Translations under genes and position numbers: made by a program
Shown here: one piece after another, positions 8,517-17,714 of the stretch
Layout of the letters: each line of letters begins with the position of its first letter
How positions within the stretch are numbered: the first letter of the stretch is position 1
The notes under the pieces: generated by a model
Databases searched by the model: none
What the model was told of the DNA's origin: nothing
Seen by the model: the letters and a program-made list of their open reading frames with translations, nothing else
From: Gammaproteobacteria bacterium
Lineage (GTDB): Bacteria > Pseudomonadota > Gammaproteobacteria > JACKNK01
Direction of reading: 5' to 3'
NCBI GenBank assembly: GCA_024234955.1
Contig: JACKNK010000005.1
Coordinates: forward strand, 248,001-312,000
DNA length: 64,000 nt

Positions 8517-9932
8517 ATGACAACCGTCCTCCGCCACCGTTGCATTCTCGTCGCCAGCCTGCTGCTGACCGCGCTGCTCAGCGGTTGCGGGGACGAACCG
8601 CCGCTGCTCGAACGCATTCAGGAACGGGGCGAATTGATTGTTGCCACGCGATACGGAGAAACCACCTGGCAGCGTACCGCAGAGGGTCCGGAAGGGATCG
8701 AATACGATCTGGTCACGGCGTTTGCCGAACAGATCGGTGTCACGCCGCGTTTCGTGTTCCCGGATCGCTTCACCGATACCTTGAGCATGGTCGAATCGGG
8801 CGACGTGGACATGGCCGCTGCGGGCATCACCGTCACCGAACGCCGCAAGCGCCGCGTCAACTTCGGTCCGGCCTATCAGCATGTCGTCTCGCAGGTGGTG
8901 TATCGACGCGGGGAACGGCGGCCGAGGCGCATCGCCGACCTCGCCGATGGCGATCTGGAAGTCGTTGCCGGCAGCAGCCATGAAACCCTGCTCCGCGACC
9001 GCCGCCTTCGCGAATATCCAAAACTGGAATACACCGCCAACGACGAAGCCAGCATCGACCAGCTTCTGGAATGGGTGGCGCTCGGGTTCGTGGACTACAC
9101 GGTCGCGGACTCCAATCAGCTTGCGCTCACACGGCGACGCTTTCCGGAACTGCGCGCCGCGTTCGACCTTTCCGGTAAGCGCGATCTGGCCTGGGCCCTG
9201 CCACATCGCCAGGACCACAGCCTGCTCGATGCGGTCAAGGCGTTCTTTCGCACCATTAAATCCAACGGTGAATTGCACGCCCTGATCGACCGCTACTACG
9301 GGCACACCGACAACTTCACGTATGTCGAGATCCGCGATTTCCGCCGCGCAGTCGATGACCGACTGCCCGACTTTATCGACGCCTTCAAAAAGGCGTCCAA
9401 GGCCACCGGCTTTGACTGGCGGCTGCTCGCGGCACTCGGGTATCAGGAATCGCATTGGCAGGCAGACGCGGTCTCGCCCACCGGCGTCCGTGGTCTGATG
9501 ATGCTGACCACGGCGGCGGCCGATCGGGTCGGGGTGAAAGACCGTGAGGACCCCTTGCAGAGCATTGCGGGTGGCGCGCGCTACCTCAAACTGGTCCGCA
9601 AGAAGATTCCCAAACGCATTCCGGAACCCGACCGCACCTGGCTGGCGCTCGCTGGCTACAACGTCGGCTTCGGGCACCTGGAAGATGCCCGCATCCTCGC
9701 GCAGCGTGCCGGCGCCAATCCGGATCGCTGGGCGGATGTGAAGCAATATCTGCCGTTGCTCGCGCAGGCGGCGTGGTACTCAAAGGCCCGCTTTGGTCGC
9801 GCACGCGGACAGGAACCGGTGGACTATGTGGACGCAGTAAGGGGGTATATGGACATGCTCTACGATCATTACCCCGACCCGTTACCGGTGGACACCACGC
9901 TGCCAATATCCCGTATTCCACCCGCCTTGTAA
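8517..9932 (+). CDS. mltF: Membrane-bound lytic murein transglycosylase F
   Basis: A 471-residue outer-membrane lipoprotein. The signal peptide ends in the lipobox LLSGC with Cys24. Next comes a solute-binding-protein-like domain (ERGELIVATRYG to about residue 260), then a C-terminal lysozyme-like SLT domain with GYQESHWQADAVSPTGVRGLM, in which the Glu of YQESHW is the catalytic acid, and AGYNVG. It cleaves glycan strands to 1,6-anhydromuropeptides during wall turnover. Domain order and length fit MltF (formerly YfhD) well. The start ATG lies directly after the lipoprotein-type upstream region with no close neighbour. Confidence 0.93.
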   Translation: MTTVLRHRCILVASLLLTALLSGCGDEPPLLERIQERGELIVATRYGETTWQRTAEGPEGIEYDLVTAFAEQIGVTPRFVFPDRFTDTLSMVESGDVDMAAAGITVTERRKRRVNFGPAYQHVVSQVVYRRGERRPRRIADLADGDLEVVAGSSHETLLRDRRLREYPKLEYTANDEASIDQLLEWVALGFVDYTVADSNQLALTRRRFPELRAAFDLSGKRDLAWALPHRQDHSLLDAVKAFFRTIKSNGELHALIDRYYGHTDNFTYVEIRDFRRAVDDRLPDFIDAFKKASKATGFDWRLLAALGYQESHWQADAVSPTGVRGLMMLTTAAADRVGVKDREDPLQSIAGGARYLKLVRKKIPKRIPEPDRTWLALAGYNVGFGHLEDARILAQRAGANPDRWADVKQYLPLLAQAAWYSKARFGRARGQEPVDYVDAVRGYMDMLYDHYPDPLPVDTTLPISRIPPAL

Positions 9933-9937
9933 GTCGT

Positions 9938-10264
9938 TCAGGCCGCCTGACTGACTGCGTCGGCGGCCTCCTGACGGGTGTAAAAACGGTCACCGCGCAC
10001 AAACCCGGCGATCACCGAAGCCACCAGGCGGATCGCGCGACCGCAACGGTCGCGGCTCATGACCAGATGATCCGGCAATCCCTCGATCATATGAACCGGA
10101 GCGACGTTGCCGTCGCGAGTACGGGACAGATACACCGCACCGCTTTGTTCATCCCGAAACGCCGGCAGAAAGCCCTGGCCCCGATTGCGCTGACTGATCC
10201 CGCCGGTGTTGGCGAAGCGGCGGTTCTGCTGTTTCAGGCTGTCATTGCTGGTCACGGTATCCAT
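9938..10264 (-). CDS. Hypothetical protein, 108 aa
   Basis: A soluble, basic protein of 108 residues converging on mltF. The ATG at 10264 is chosen because GGGGAG lies nine bases upstream; an in-frame ATG at 10285 has no such site. The N-terminal third is rich in Asn, Gln and Arg and likely disordered. The middle (GFLPAFRDEQSGAVYLSRT) and the C-terminal RFYTRQEAADAV look folded. No family is recognised. The reading frame is intact with normal codon use, so it is probably a real gene. Confidence 0.55.
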   Translation of the reverse strand: MDTVTSNDSLKQQNRRFANTGGISQRNRGQGFLPAFRDEQSGAVYLSRTRDGNVAPVHMIEGLPDHLVMSRDRCGRAIRLVASVIAGFVRGDRFYTRQEAADAVSQAA

Positions 10265-10418
10265 GGCTTGCTCTCCCCGCATCACGATGTGTCTGCGTGG
10301 ATACGAGCATCAGCCATGCCATTGATCCGGAAAGCGCACGAAATTGCCGTTCTCCCGGCACTTACCTAAGCTCAGCCCGTCGCTTCCAGCCCCTCTCATT
10401 CAACGAATCGTGGTCCCC

Positions 10419-10889
10419 ATGTCCGAAATACGTCAGTTCACGCTCCATCTCGACCAGATCGAAGACTACGAATTCAAGGTCCGTTTCGACTGGCCGGATG
10501 TCCCGGACCTGCGGGTGGACGAACCGGCGCCGCTCGGCCACAACGCCGGGCCGAATGCGGCCCGCCTGATCGCAGCCGGGGTCGCCAACTGTCTCAGCGC
10601 CAGCCTGCTGTTCTGTCTGCTAAAGAGCCGCAACGCACCGGGCGGCGTCCGTGCATCGGTCACCGGCAGCATCGGTCGCAACGAAAAAGGACGTTTGCGG
10701 CTCGTCGGCATCGATGTCGACCTGACGTTGTCCGGCATCCCCGAGGACCGGTCCCGGCTGGAACGCTGTTTCAACCTGTTCGAGGACTTCTGCGTGGTTA
10801 CCGAATCGGTGCGCGACGGGGTGCCGATCGGCGTCCGCGTCCTCGATGAGGAAGGGGCCGTGCTGCATCAGGAACATGGCAACACCTGA
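10419..10889 (+). CDS. OsmC/Ohr-family protein
   Basis: A 156-residue OsmC-like protein. The family signature is in LGHNAGPNAARLIAAGVANCLSASLLFCL, with the conserved Cys of the ANCLSA loop on the central helix, followed by the small beta region with GIDVDLTLSG. Members reduce organic or fatty-acid hydroperoxides with paired cysteines; here the first cysteine position of classical OsmC is not obvious (NAGPN instead), so peroxidase activity is uncertain. The ATG at 10419 starts the conserved part. It stands alone and converges on ppsR. Confidence 0.72.
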   Translation: MSEIRQFTLHLDQIEDYEFKVRFDWPDVPDLRVDEPAPLGHNAGPNAARLIAAGVANCLSASLLFCLLKSRNAPGGVRASVTGSIGRNEKGRLRLVGIDVDLTLSGIPEDRSRLERCFNLFEDFCVVTESVRDGVPIGVRVLDEEGAVLHQEHGNT

Positions 10890-10976
10890 CATGATCGCGC
10901 TGCACGGGCCGCAAAGCCCCAGGCAGACGCGGTAAATCCGGGCGGATCAGGACCCCGAATGTCGCCCCGGCTCCGG

Positions 10977-11777
10977 CTATTTCAGGCGCTGCACCAGCCG
11001 CGCCGCAATCTCCTCGATCGACATCGCGGTGACATCGAGTACCGGAATGTCGAAACGGCGATACAAGGCATCGGCGAGATCGGTCTCGTGTCGGCATTGC
11101 TCAAGTGAGGCATAGCGGCTGTTCGGCCTGCGCTCTGCACGGATGCGCTGCAGCTGATCCGGCTCGATGCGCAACCCGACAAGCTTCCCACGATAGGCGC
11201 GCAAGGCATCGGGCAGCACTTCACCGGCGTCGGCCAGATCGAAATCGTCATCGGTGAGCGGGTAATTGGCGGCGCGCACGCCGTATTGCAGGCCAAGATA
11301 CAGGCAGGTCGGGGTCTTGCCGCTGCGTGACACGCCGATCAGGATCAAGTCCGATTCGCCGTAATGTCGGGTCACCGTGCCATCGTCGTTATCCACCGCG
11401 AAATGCACCGCGTGCATGCGGTTGTGGTAACTCCCAGGGTCGCCGATGCCGTGATGTTTTCCCAGACGTGGCGCGGAATGGACCCCCAAGGCCGATTCCA
11501 GCGGCGCCGTGTAGGTCTCGAAGAAGTCGAAACAGCGCACCCCGGAATGCTGCAATGCGGCACGTAGTTCGCCATTGACCAAACTGCTGAAGACCACCGG
11601 TTGCGGGGTCTCCAGAGCGATCTTGCGGGCGAGTTCCTCGACCTTTTTCAGATCGTCCACAAACGGTACGAGAACGGTCTGATAGTCAAGATCAGGGAAC
11701 TGACTCAGCAGCGCCTTGCCGATCGCCTCGACGGTCAGACCGGTGTGGTCGGAAACGAAATACACCTTGCGCTTCAT
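10977..11777 (-). CDS. ppsR: PEP synthetase regulatory protein (bifunctional kinase/pyrophosphorylase)
   Basis: A 266-residue DUF299 protein that inactivates PEP synthase by ADP-dependent phosphorylation and reactivates it by phosphorolysis. VYFVSDHTGLTVEAIGKALL opens the family; GVSRSGKTPTCLYLG carries the P-loop (about residues 148-155), and YPLTDDDF follows. It lies 64 bases after ppsA on the same strand, the usual arrangement of target and regulator, so function and substrate are well supported. Confidence 0.95.
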   Translation of the reverse strand: MKRKVYFVSDHTGLTVEAIGKALLSQFPDLDYQTVLVPFVDDLKKVEELARKIALETPQPVVFSSLVNGELRAALQHSGVRCFDFFETYTAPLESALGVHSAPRLGKHHGIGDPGSYHNRMHAVHFAVDNDDGTVTRHYGESDLILIGVSRSGKTPTCLYLGLQYGVRAANYPLTDDDFDLADAGEVLPDALRAYRGKLVGLRIEPDQLQRIRAERRPNSRYASLEQCRHETDLADALYRRFDIPVLDVTAMSIEEIAARLVQRLK

Positions 11778-11841
11778 CCCTCAGGCACCGAACCGGCGCC
11801 CACAACGAAGGCAGCGAGCAATGGACCCGAGGTGGGGCAGG

Positions 11842-14196
11842 TCAATCACCGGCACCTGCCAGACGCTGCCAGGTTGCGACCACGGTATCGGGATTGAGGG
11901 AAATGCTGCCGATACCCTGTTCCAGCAGCCATTGCGCAAAATCCGGGAAATCGGATGGCCCCTGACCGCAGATGCCGATGTACTTGCCGCGCTCCCGGCA
12001 AGCGGTGATTGCCATCGAAATCAGGGCCTTGACGGCACCGTTACGTTCATCGAAAAGCGGCGCAACCAGCGCCGAGTCGCGATCCAGTCCCAAGGTCAGC
12101 TGGGTCAGATCGTTGGAGCCGATCGAGAAGCCATCGAAATATTCCAGGAACGCCGCCGCCTGGAGTGCATTGGAAGGAATCTCGCACATCATGATCAGGC
12201 GCAATCCCTGATCACCGCGCCGCAAACCGTTCACTGCAAGCAGGTCGATCAGTTCCGCCGCCCCTTCGACGGTCCGCACGAACGGAATCATCACCTCGAC
12301 ATTGGTGAAACCCAAGTCCTCGCGAACCCGTCGGACCGCCCGGCATTCCAGCTCGAAACAGGGACGAAATTCCTCGGAGAGGTAACGTCCCGCGCCCCGA
12401 AAACCGATCATCGGATTCTCTTCGTCCGGTTCGTAGCGCCGCCCGCCAATCAGATTGGCGTATTCATTGGATTTGAAATCCGACATGCGCACGATCACCG
12501 GCTTGTCACGAAATCCGGCGGCGATGGTGGCGATGCCCTCCACCAGCTTGTCGACATAGAACTCGACCGGCCCCGGATAACCGCCAATCCGCTGATCGAT
12601 CTCGGCGCGCAGCTCCCAATCCAGGGCGTCATAGTCGAGCAGCGCACGCGGATGGATGCCGATCGCGTTGTTGATGATGAACTCCAGCCGCGCCAGGCCA
12701 ACGCCCTGATTGGGAATACGCGCGAACTGAAACGCACGCCCGGGATTCCCGACATTCATCATGATCTTGGTCGGCAGCGGCGGCAGAACGACCGAATCGC
12801 CGCGCTGTACGCTGAAGCGCAACTGACCCCGGTAGACGTAACCGGTATCGCCCTGCGCGCAGGACACGGTCACGGTCTCGCCGTCCTTGAGCTTTTCGGT
12901 GGCATCGCCGCACCCGACTACGGCGGGAATCCCCAGCTCACGAGCGATGATCGCCGCGTGGCAGGTTCGCCCGCCGCGATTGGTGACAATCGCCGCCGCG
13001 CGTTTCATGACCGGCTCCCAATCGGGGTCTGTCATGTCGGTGATCAGCACATCGCCGGGCTCGACCCGCGCCATTTCCGAGGCGTGTTCAATGACCTTGG
13101 CAACCCCGGCACCGATACGCTGACCGATCGCCCGCCCCTCGGCCAGGACATCGCCGCATTCGTCGAGATTGAAGCGCTCCACGGTCGCGGTATCGGTACG
13201 GCTTTCGACCGTCTCCGGTCGCGCCTGCAGGATGTACAACCGGCCATCGTCCCCATCCAGGCCCCATTCGATGTCCATAGGCCGACCGTAATGGTTTTCA
13301 ATTGTCAGGCCCTGCCTCGCCAGGTCCTCGACCTGCGCATCGCTCAGAGAGAAGCGCGTCCGTTCCGCCGCATCCACATCGACGGTCTCGACGCGGGCAC
13401 CCTCGGTCGCGGCATAGACCATCTTGATTGCCTTGCTGCCAAGTTCGCGGCGCAACACTGCCGGACGCGATGCCTGCAGATTGCGCTTGTCAACGATGAA
13501 CTCATCCGGATTGACCGCGCCTTGAACCACCGTCTCACCCAGCCCATACGCAGCGGTGATGAAGACCACTTCGCGGAAACCGGACTCCGTATCGAGCGTG
13601 AACATGACCCCGGACGCACCGATGTCCGAACGCACCATGCGCTGGATGCCCGCAGACAGCGCCACATCGTGATGCGCAAAGCCCTGATGAACCCGGTAGG
13701 CGATCGCCCGATCGTTGTACAGCGAGGCAAACACCCGGCGTACCGCCGACAGCACCGCATCGATTCCCCGCACGTTCAGATAGGTTTCCTGCTGGCCTGC
13801 AAACGAGGCATCCGGCAGATCTTCTGCGGTTGCCGAGGAACGTACCGCGACCGCCGGGGACTCACCCATCGCCGCATACGCACGAGCGATGGCATCGTGC
13901 AATTCGACCGGCATCGCGCCAGCCTCGACCCAGCCACGGATACGCTGACCGACATCCGCCAGCGCCTGGACATCCTCGATATCGAGCCCGCGCAAGGCGG
14001 TATCGATGCGCGCGGCCAGGTCGTTATGGGCAAGAAACGCGCGGAAAGCATCCGCTGTCGTTGCAAAACCGCCGGGAACACTGACCCCCAGGTCGGACAG
14101 ATTCCGGATCATTTCCCCCAGCGAAGCGTTCTTTCCACCGACGCGGGGCACATCGTCCATGCCAAGATGTTCCAATCCGATTACCCACTCGGTCAT
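11842..14196 (-). CDS. ppsA: Phosphoenolpyruvate synthase
   Basis: A 784-residue enzyme converting pyruvate, ATP and water to PEP, AMP and phosphate for gluconeogenesis. The N-terminal ATP-grasp domain opens with GLDDV-like GMDDVPRVGGKNASLGEM; the central swivelling domain has the phosphohistidine motif NRGGRTCHAAIIARELGIPAV (the His follows Cys); the C-terminal TIM barrel ends with GICGQGPSDFP, containing the catalytic Cys. Length and domain order are normal. Followed by ppsR, its regulator. Confidence 0.97.
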   Translation of the reverse strand: MTEWVIGLEHLGMDDVPRVGGKNASLGEMIRNLSDLGVSVPGGFATTADAFRAFLAHNDLAARIDTALRGLDIEDVQALADVGQRIRGWVEAGAMPVELHDAIARAYAAMGESPAVAVRSSATAEDLPDASFAGQQETYLNVRGIDAVLSAVRRVFASLYNDRAIAYRVHQGFAHHDVALSAGIQRMVRSDIGASGVMFTLDTESGFREVVFITAAYGLGETVVQGAVNPDEFIVDKRNLQASRPAVLRRELGSKAIKMVYAATEGARVETVDVDAAERTRFSLSDAQVEDLARQGLTIENHYGRPMDIEWGLDGDDGRLYILQARPETVESRTDTATVERFNLDECGDVLAEGRAIGQRIGAGVAKVIEHASEMARVEPGDVLITDMTDPDWEPVMKRAAAIVTNRGGRTCHAAIIARELGIPAVVGCGDATEKLKDGETVTVSCAQGDTGYVYRGQLRFSVQRGDSVVLPPLPTKIMMNVGNPGRAFQFARIPNQGVGLARLEFIINNAIGIHPRALLDYDALDWELRAEIDQRIGGYPGPVEFYVDKLVEGIATIAAGFRDKPVIVRMSDFKSNEYANLIGGRRYEPDEENPMIGFRGAGRYLSEEFRPCFELECRAVRRVREDLGFTNVEVMIPFVRTVEGAAELIDLLAVNGLRRGDQGLRLIMMCEIPSNALQAAAFLEYFDGFSIGSNDLTQLTLGLDRDSALVAPLFDERNGAVKALISMAITACRERGKYIGICGQGPSDFPDFAQWLLEQGIGSISLNPDTVVATWQRLAGAGD

Positions 14197-14209
14197 GCAA
14201 AACCCCTCC

Positions 14210-14536
14210 TCATCGACTGTTCAGAAAGCGCAACACCGCCGCCATCGCTGCAGCGGCGAACACTTCAAGGCGCACACCCACACGCGCTGACGACGAGTAA
14301 GCGACGATGCCGTGAATCTCATGCATCAAGTCGGCATCCGCCGGGTCCGGCAGCAACAGGATCAGATGATCGCCCACCGGCGGCTGTTCGCCATTCAGAA
14401 CGATCGCCGCGCCATTGGAGCTCAGATCGATCACCGGAACGTGCCGGAACGCCTCACTCTGGCGCCCGACCGAGACCCATACATACAAATCGACCGGGTG
14501 TCGTGACCGGTCGCGGCGTTCGACCTCGCTGCTCAT
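14210..14536 (-). CDS. PilZ-domain c-di-GMP-binding protein
   Basis: A stand-alone PilZ domain of 108 residues. The c-di-GMP switch is present: RDRSR (residues 8-12, RxxxR) and DLSSNG (about 38-43, DxSxxG). No other domain is attached, so it likely acts by protein-protein contact on motility, adhesion or an enzyme. It lies just upstream of ppsA on the same strand (13-base gap), so it may be co-transcribed with ppsA-ppsR; a functional link to PEP synthesis is only a possibility. Confidence 0.82.
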   Translation of the reverse strand: MSSEVERRDRSRHPVDLYVWVSVGRQSEAFRHVPVIDLSSNGAAIVLNGEQPPVGDHLILLLPDPADADLMHEIHGIVAYSSSARVGVRLEVFAAAAMAAVLRFLNSR

Positions 14537-14573
14537 CCGCGTTCCCCTGACTGACTGTACCGAGCCAGTGTAG

Positions 14574-15161
14574 TCAGGGTTTACGTGCGATGAACTGCAC
14601 CACGGCGCCGGTGCCGAAATGTCCCACGCCTTCGATCACCTCCCGCTCGGTCTCAAGGCCATGCAACACCTCCAGGCCATCGAATTCCGCGTTCACGCCC
14701 GCCAGGTCCATCATGAGCTCCGCAACCGGCGGACCGCCCGTCGCCAAGGCCAGTTGCGCCGGGGTATACGCCTCAAGCAGCACCACGCCACCCGGGCGCA
14801 GCGCCGTCCGGACCCGCGCATGGACATTCCCACGCAGCGACGGGGGCAGGTGACAGAAGATCGATACCACCGCGTCCCACTGCGCCGTCCCGAGATCGAA
14901 TTCCGCCAGATCGGCATGGACGGTCGTCAAGGAAACCCCTCGCGACGCCGCCAGCGCACGAGTCTTTGCCAGACCGACTGCGGACGCATCCACCGAGGTC
15001 ACCTCAAAGCCTTGTTGTGCCAGCCAGACCCCGTTCCGGCCTTCACCATCCGCAAGACACAACACCCGTCCACGCGGCAGCAAACCGACCTGTCCGCGCA
15101 GAAAATCGTTCGGCTCGGTCCCATAGACATACTCGGAAGAGGCATAGCGTTGGTCCCACAT
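14574..15161 (-). CDS. Class I SAM-dependent methyltransferase (TehB/thiopurine-like)
   Basis: A 195-residue methyltransferase. It starts MWDQRYASSEYVYGTEPNDFL at ATG 15161, preceded by GGAG; an in-frame start 34 codons upstream adds only non-conserved residues. Motif I is VLCLADGEGRNGVWLA, unusual in having ADGEG instead of the common D/E-x-G-x-G-xG, but typical of this tellurite-resistance-like clade. The next strand ends VTSVDAS. The acceptor is unknown. It is divergent from the ssrA gene. Confidence 0.75.
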   Translation of the reverse strand: MWDQRYASSEYVYGTEPNDFLRGQVGLLPRGRVLCLADGEGRNGVWLAQQGFEVTSVDASAVGLAKTRALAASRGVSLTTVHADLAEFDLGTAQWDAVVSIFCHLPPSLRGNVHARVRTALRPGGVVLLEAYTPAQLALATGGPPVAELMMDLAGVNAEFDGLEVLHGLETEREVIEGVGHFGTGAVVQFIARKP

Positions 15162-15287
15162 AACAATCGCTCCGATCAAAATTCGCCTCGGCAGCAACGA
15201 GGCAGGGTGAAACCACGAACCTCGCGTGCGCCACAAACTCATCGCCAGGAACTTCCCAGGCAATTACACTGTCACACTTCCACACTC

Positions 15288-15660
15288 GGGGGCGACATGG
15301 CTTCGACGTGGGTCGCGAAACCTGAGGTGCATGCCGAGGCGCAGAAAACCTCGTAAATCCAGCTGCAAACAACATAGTTGCCAACGACGACAACTACGCC
15401 CTGGCCGCTTAAGGCAGCCAGCCTCTGACCGGAGCCGCGCTCACGCGTCCGGAGTCCCGCAAGGGACATTCAGGGGTCACCTCTCGTGAGATCGTGGGGA
15501 CGTTCGCCTGGGGCGAAACCACTAAAACCTTACCGGGATCGCCCGTCACACGCCCTGCCCATCGGGTGGTGCCGGGTTAAAGACAATAGATCGGGATAAG
15601 CATGTAGAGCCGATGGCAGAGGGCTTGCGGACGCGGGTTCAATTCCCGCCGCCTCCACCA
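15288..15660 (+). ncRNA. ssrA: Transfer-messenger RNA (tmRNA)
   Basis: A 373-nt one-piece tmRNA. The 5' end GGGGGCG pairs with CGCCTCC at the 3' end, followed by A and encoded CCA; the T-arm GGGTTCAATTCCC is at 15635-15647. The tag frame runs from GCA 15365 to TAA 15412 and reads ANNIVANDDNYALAA, ending in the ClpXP/ClpAP degron YALAA. A promoter TCGCCA (15242-15247), 17 bases, TACACT (15265-15270) would give a precursor trimmed to 15288. The 3' end is the integration site of the following island. Confidence 0.97.
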
Positions 15661-15675
15661 ATTCAATTCCCAATA
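15647..15675 (+). other. Candidate left attachment site (attL) at the ssrA 3' end
   Basis: The last bases of ssrA plus the next 15. TCCACC (15654-15659) and ATTCCCAATA (15666-15675) recur in the same order and nearly the same spacing at 28721-28741, just before the tracrRNA. The 3' end of ssrA is a common target of tyrosine integrases, and an integrase gene follows directly. The match is imperfect (5 versus 6 bases between the two blocks), so the exact core is unproven. Confidence 0.45.
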
Positions 15676-15693
15676 ACATCCTAGAAAGTCCAT

Positions 15694-15719
15694 AAGCCCG
15701 CATAACAGCGGGCTTTTTT
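15694..15719 (+). terminator. Rho-independent terminator behind ssrA
   Basis: AAGCCCGC (15694-15701) pairs with GCGGGCTT (15708-15715) around an ATAACA loop and is followed by a run of six T. It lies past the candidate attL core, so it would have arrived with the island and replaced the native ssrA terminator. Confidence 0.8.
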
Positions 15720-15747
15720 ATTGCCTGCTTGTCCAATAGCGTCTAAA

Positions 15748-15821
15748 GTTACCCCATAGAATCCTGAATCCCGCAGGGGTAACTATTGGGGTTACCCCAG
15801 AACGGACGGAGCAGTTACCCC
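15748..15821. repeat. Four GTTACCCC boxes before the integrase gene
   Basis: GTTACCCC occurs at 15748-15755, inverted at 15776-15783, and again at 15791-15798 and 15814-15821, the last just ahead of the integrase ATG. One copy forms the palindrome GGGGTTACCCC. Two more copies lie at the other end of the island (27938-27957). Placement at both ends suggests arm-type binding sites for the integrase or an excisionase, which could also repress the integrase promoter. Confidence 0.5.
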
Positions 15822-15823
15822 AA

Positions 15824-17041
15824 ATGCCGCTTACAGACACCGCGATCAAGAAGGCCAAGCCCGAGGCCAAACAACGCAAACTCTTCGATGAGCGGGGCTT
15901 GTTCCTGCTGATCAGCCCCAAAGGCGGCAAGTGGTGGCGGTTCAAGTACCTGTTCGACGGCAAGGAGAAACTGTTATCTCTTGGCACCTACCCTGACGTG
16001 AGTCTGAAAGACGCCCGAGAACGGCGGGATGAAGCCCGCAAACAGGTTGCGGCAGGTATTGACCCCGGCGAACACCGCAAGGCCAAGAAAACGGCAAAGG
16101 TAGCGAAACAGGCCAACAGCTTTGAAGTGGTGGCGCGGGAGTGGTACGCGAAACACTCCCCCAACTGGTCAGCCAATCATGGCGACCGGATCATCCGCCG
16201 CCTGGAACGTGACATCTTTCCCTGGATCGGCGGTTCGCCGGTTGCCGACATCACCGCCCCGCAACTGCTGGAAGCAATTCGCCGCATCGAACAACGGGGC
16301 GCACTGGAAACCGCCCATCGTGCCTTGGGCAACTGCGGGCAAGTCTTCCGCTATGCCGTGGCTACCGGCCGGGCGGAACGCGATGTGACCGGCGACCTGA
16401 AAGGCGCACTGCCGCCTGTGAAAGGCACCCACTTTGCCGCTGTGACCGATCCCAAAAAAGTCGCAGGGGTACTCCGAGCAATAGATGCCTACGAAGGCAC
16501 CCTGATTGTCCGCTGCGCCCTGCGCCTTGCTCCGTTGGTCTTTGTGCGACCCGGAGAACTGCGACATGCCGAATGGGCCGACATCGACCTGGATGCCGCA
16601 GAATGGCGCTACACGGTTTCCAAGACGGATACCCAGCATATCGTTCCCCTCTCCCGCCAGGCCGTGGAGATATTGCAGGAGATTCAGCCGCTCACCGGCA
16701 GGGGGCGCTATGTGCTCCCCAGTGCGAGAAATCCCAAGGGCGACCGCCCGATGAGCGACAACGCCATCCTTTCAGGGATGCGGCGCATGGGTGTTGAGAA
16801 AGATGAAATGAGCGGCCACGGCTTCCGTGCGATGGCGCGAACCATCCTTGATGAGGTACTGGGCTTCCGCCCTGATTACATTGAACACCAGCTTGCCCAT
16901 GCGGTACGCGATCCCAACGGCCGCGCTTACAACCGCACCGCCCACCTGCCGGAACGTCGCAAGATGATGCAAGACTGGGCGGACTACCTCGACAAGCTGA
17001 AAGCAGGCGCGGAGATCATCCCGATTAACAAAATGGCTTGA
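15824..17041 (+). CDS. int: Tyrosine recombinase / P4-type island integrase
   Basis: A 405-residue integrase with an N-terminal DUF4102-like arm-binding domain (MPLTDTAIKKAKPEAK, then LFDERGLFLLI), a SAM-like core-binding domain, and a C-terminal catalytic domain with Arg242 (VRPGEL), His332 and Arg335 (HGFR), His359 and the nucleophile Tyr369 (YNRTAHL). All catalytic residues are present, so it may be active. It starts 163 bases after ssrA and points away from it, the normal arrangement for integration into this gene. Confidence 0.95.
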   Translation: MPLTDTAIKKAKPEAKQRKLFDERGLFLLISPKGGKWWRFKYLFDGKEKLLSLGTYPDVSLKDARERRDEARKQVAAGIDPGEHRKAKKTAKVAKQANSFEVVAREWYAKHSPNWSANHGDRIIRRLERDIFPWIGGSPVADITAPQLLEAIRRIEQRGALETAHRALGNCGQVFRYAVATGRAERDVTGDLKGALPPVKGTHFAAVTDPKKVAGVLRAIDAYEGTLIVRCALRLAPLVFVRPGELRHAEWADIDLDAAEWRYTVSKTDTQHIVPLSRQAVEILQEIQPLTGRGRYVLPSARNPKGDRPMSDNAILSGMRRMGVEKDEMSGHGFRAMARTILDEVLGFRPDYIEHQLAHAVRDPNGRAYNRTAHLPERRKMMQDWADYLDKLKAGAEIIPINKMA

Positions 17042-17252
17042 ACGAAGCCACCAGGGGAGCCCCTTGGGGGCGGACGGGTGGCCGGGCGGGGGATCAGAAA
17101 AGCGGAGGCAATTTACACATAATGCAAATTATGCGGCGAAGCGGACAGCGCGTTTTTTGCGCTGCGCATAATTCCAGCATTATGTTCAATTGCCGACCAC
17201 CGACCCTGGTTGGGTAGGCAGCACCGAACCTTTACCGGAGCCCCCGGCAATA

Positions 17253-17311
17253 GGGGGCGGGAAAGACCAGCGCAGTGCGGGGGCGGGAAAGACCAGCGCA
17301 GTGCGGGGGCG
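17253..17311. repeat. 26-bp tandem repeat, two copies plus a part
   Basis: The unit starting GGGGGCGGGAAAGACCAGCG occurs twice in tandem (17253-17278, 17279-17304) and a third partial copy begins at 17305. It lies in the 670-base gene-free stretch between int and res, which is very GC-rich and has no convincing ORF on either strand. Confidence 0.75.
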
Positions 17312-17392
17312 CGGCAGGCTGGGCGATAGCCGAGCCTGCCAGTGGCCCCGCGCAAGCGGTAACGAAGGGTAACCAAGCCAGCAAGGGGCACA

Positions 17393-17649
17393 GAGCCAGT
17401 CTGTCGGAGCTTGCGGAGACAGTCTGGCGGTGGTGAAGCTCGGCACGGCGCAGCCCGCTGCGGAGCCGCAAGCCCTTGGCCCCCGCTGTTTGGGGGCGGA
17501 GTGCGGGCGGGAACGGAGGGGACGGAACTCGACCGGAGGTGAGCGGAAAGCCTTTGTCCGGTGAACAAAGGAAGTTCCGCGAACGAGCCAGTCTGCCGGA
17601 GCTTGCGGAGGCAGTCTGGCGGCCCCGAATCTCGGCACGGCGTAGCCCG
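17393..17649. repeat. 65-bp direct repeat pair in the int-res spacer
   Basis: Bases 17393-17457 and 17585-17649 are about 87% identical; each begins GAGCCAGTCTG and ends CGGCACGGCG followed by AGCCCG with one change. Each copy contains a second CAGTCTGGCGG, so there is short internal symmetry too. The bases between them hold no gene I can support. The function is unknown; recombination or structured RNA are possibilities. Confidence 0.65.
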
Positions 17650-17714
17650 GCGCGGCGCTTGCCGCGTAGCTTGCAAGCGGCGTGACGGGCGGTCCGAGGG
17701 AATCCGGTCTCCCG

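Noticed and set aside
8078..8983. Plus-strand frame reading through the tRNA-Ser gene
   Set aside because: This is the well-known false protein from a tRNA-Ser complement (peptide AEREGFEPS).
11716..14550. 944-codon open frame on the plus strand opposite ppsA
   Set aside because: Antisense of ppsA; no domain, no ribosome site, Arg/His-rich composition.
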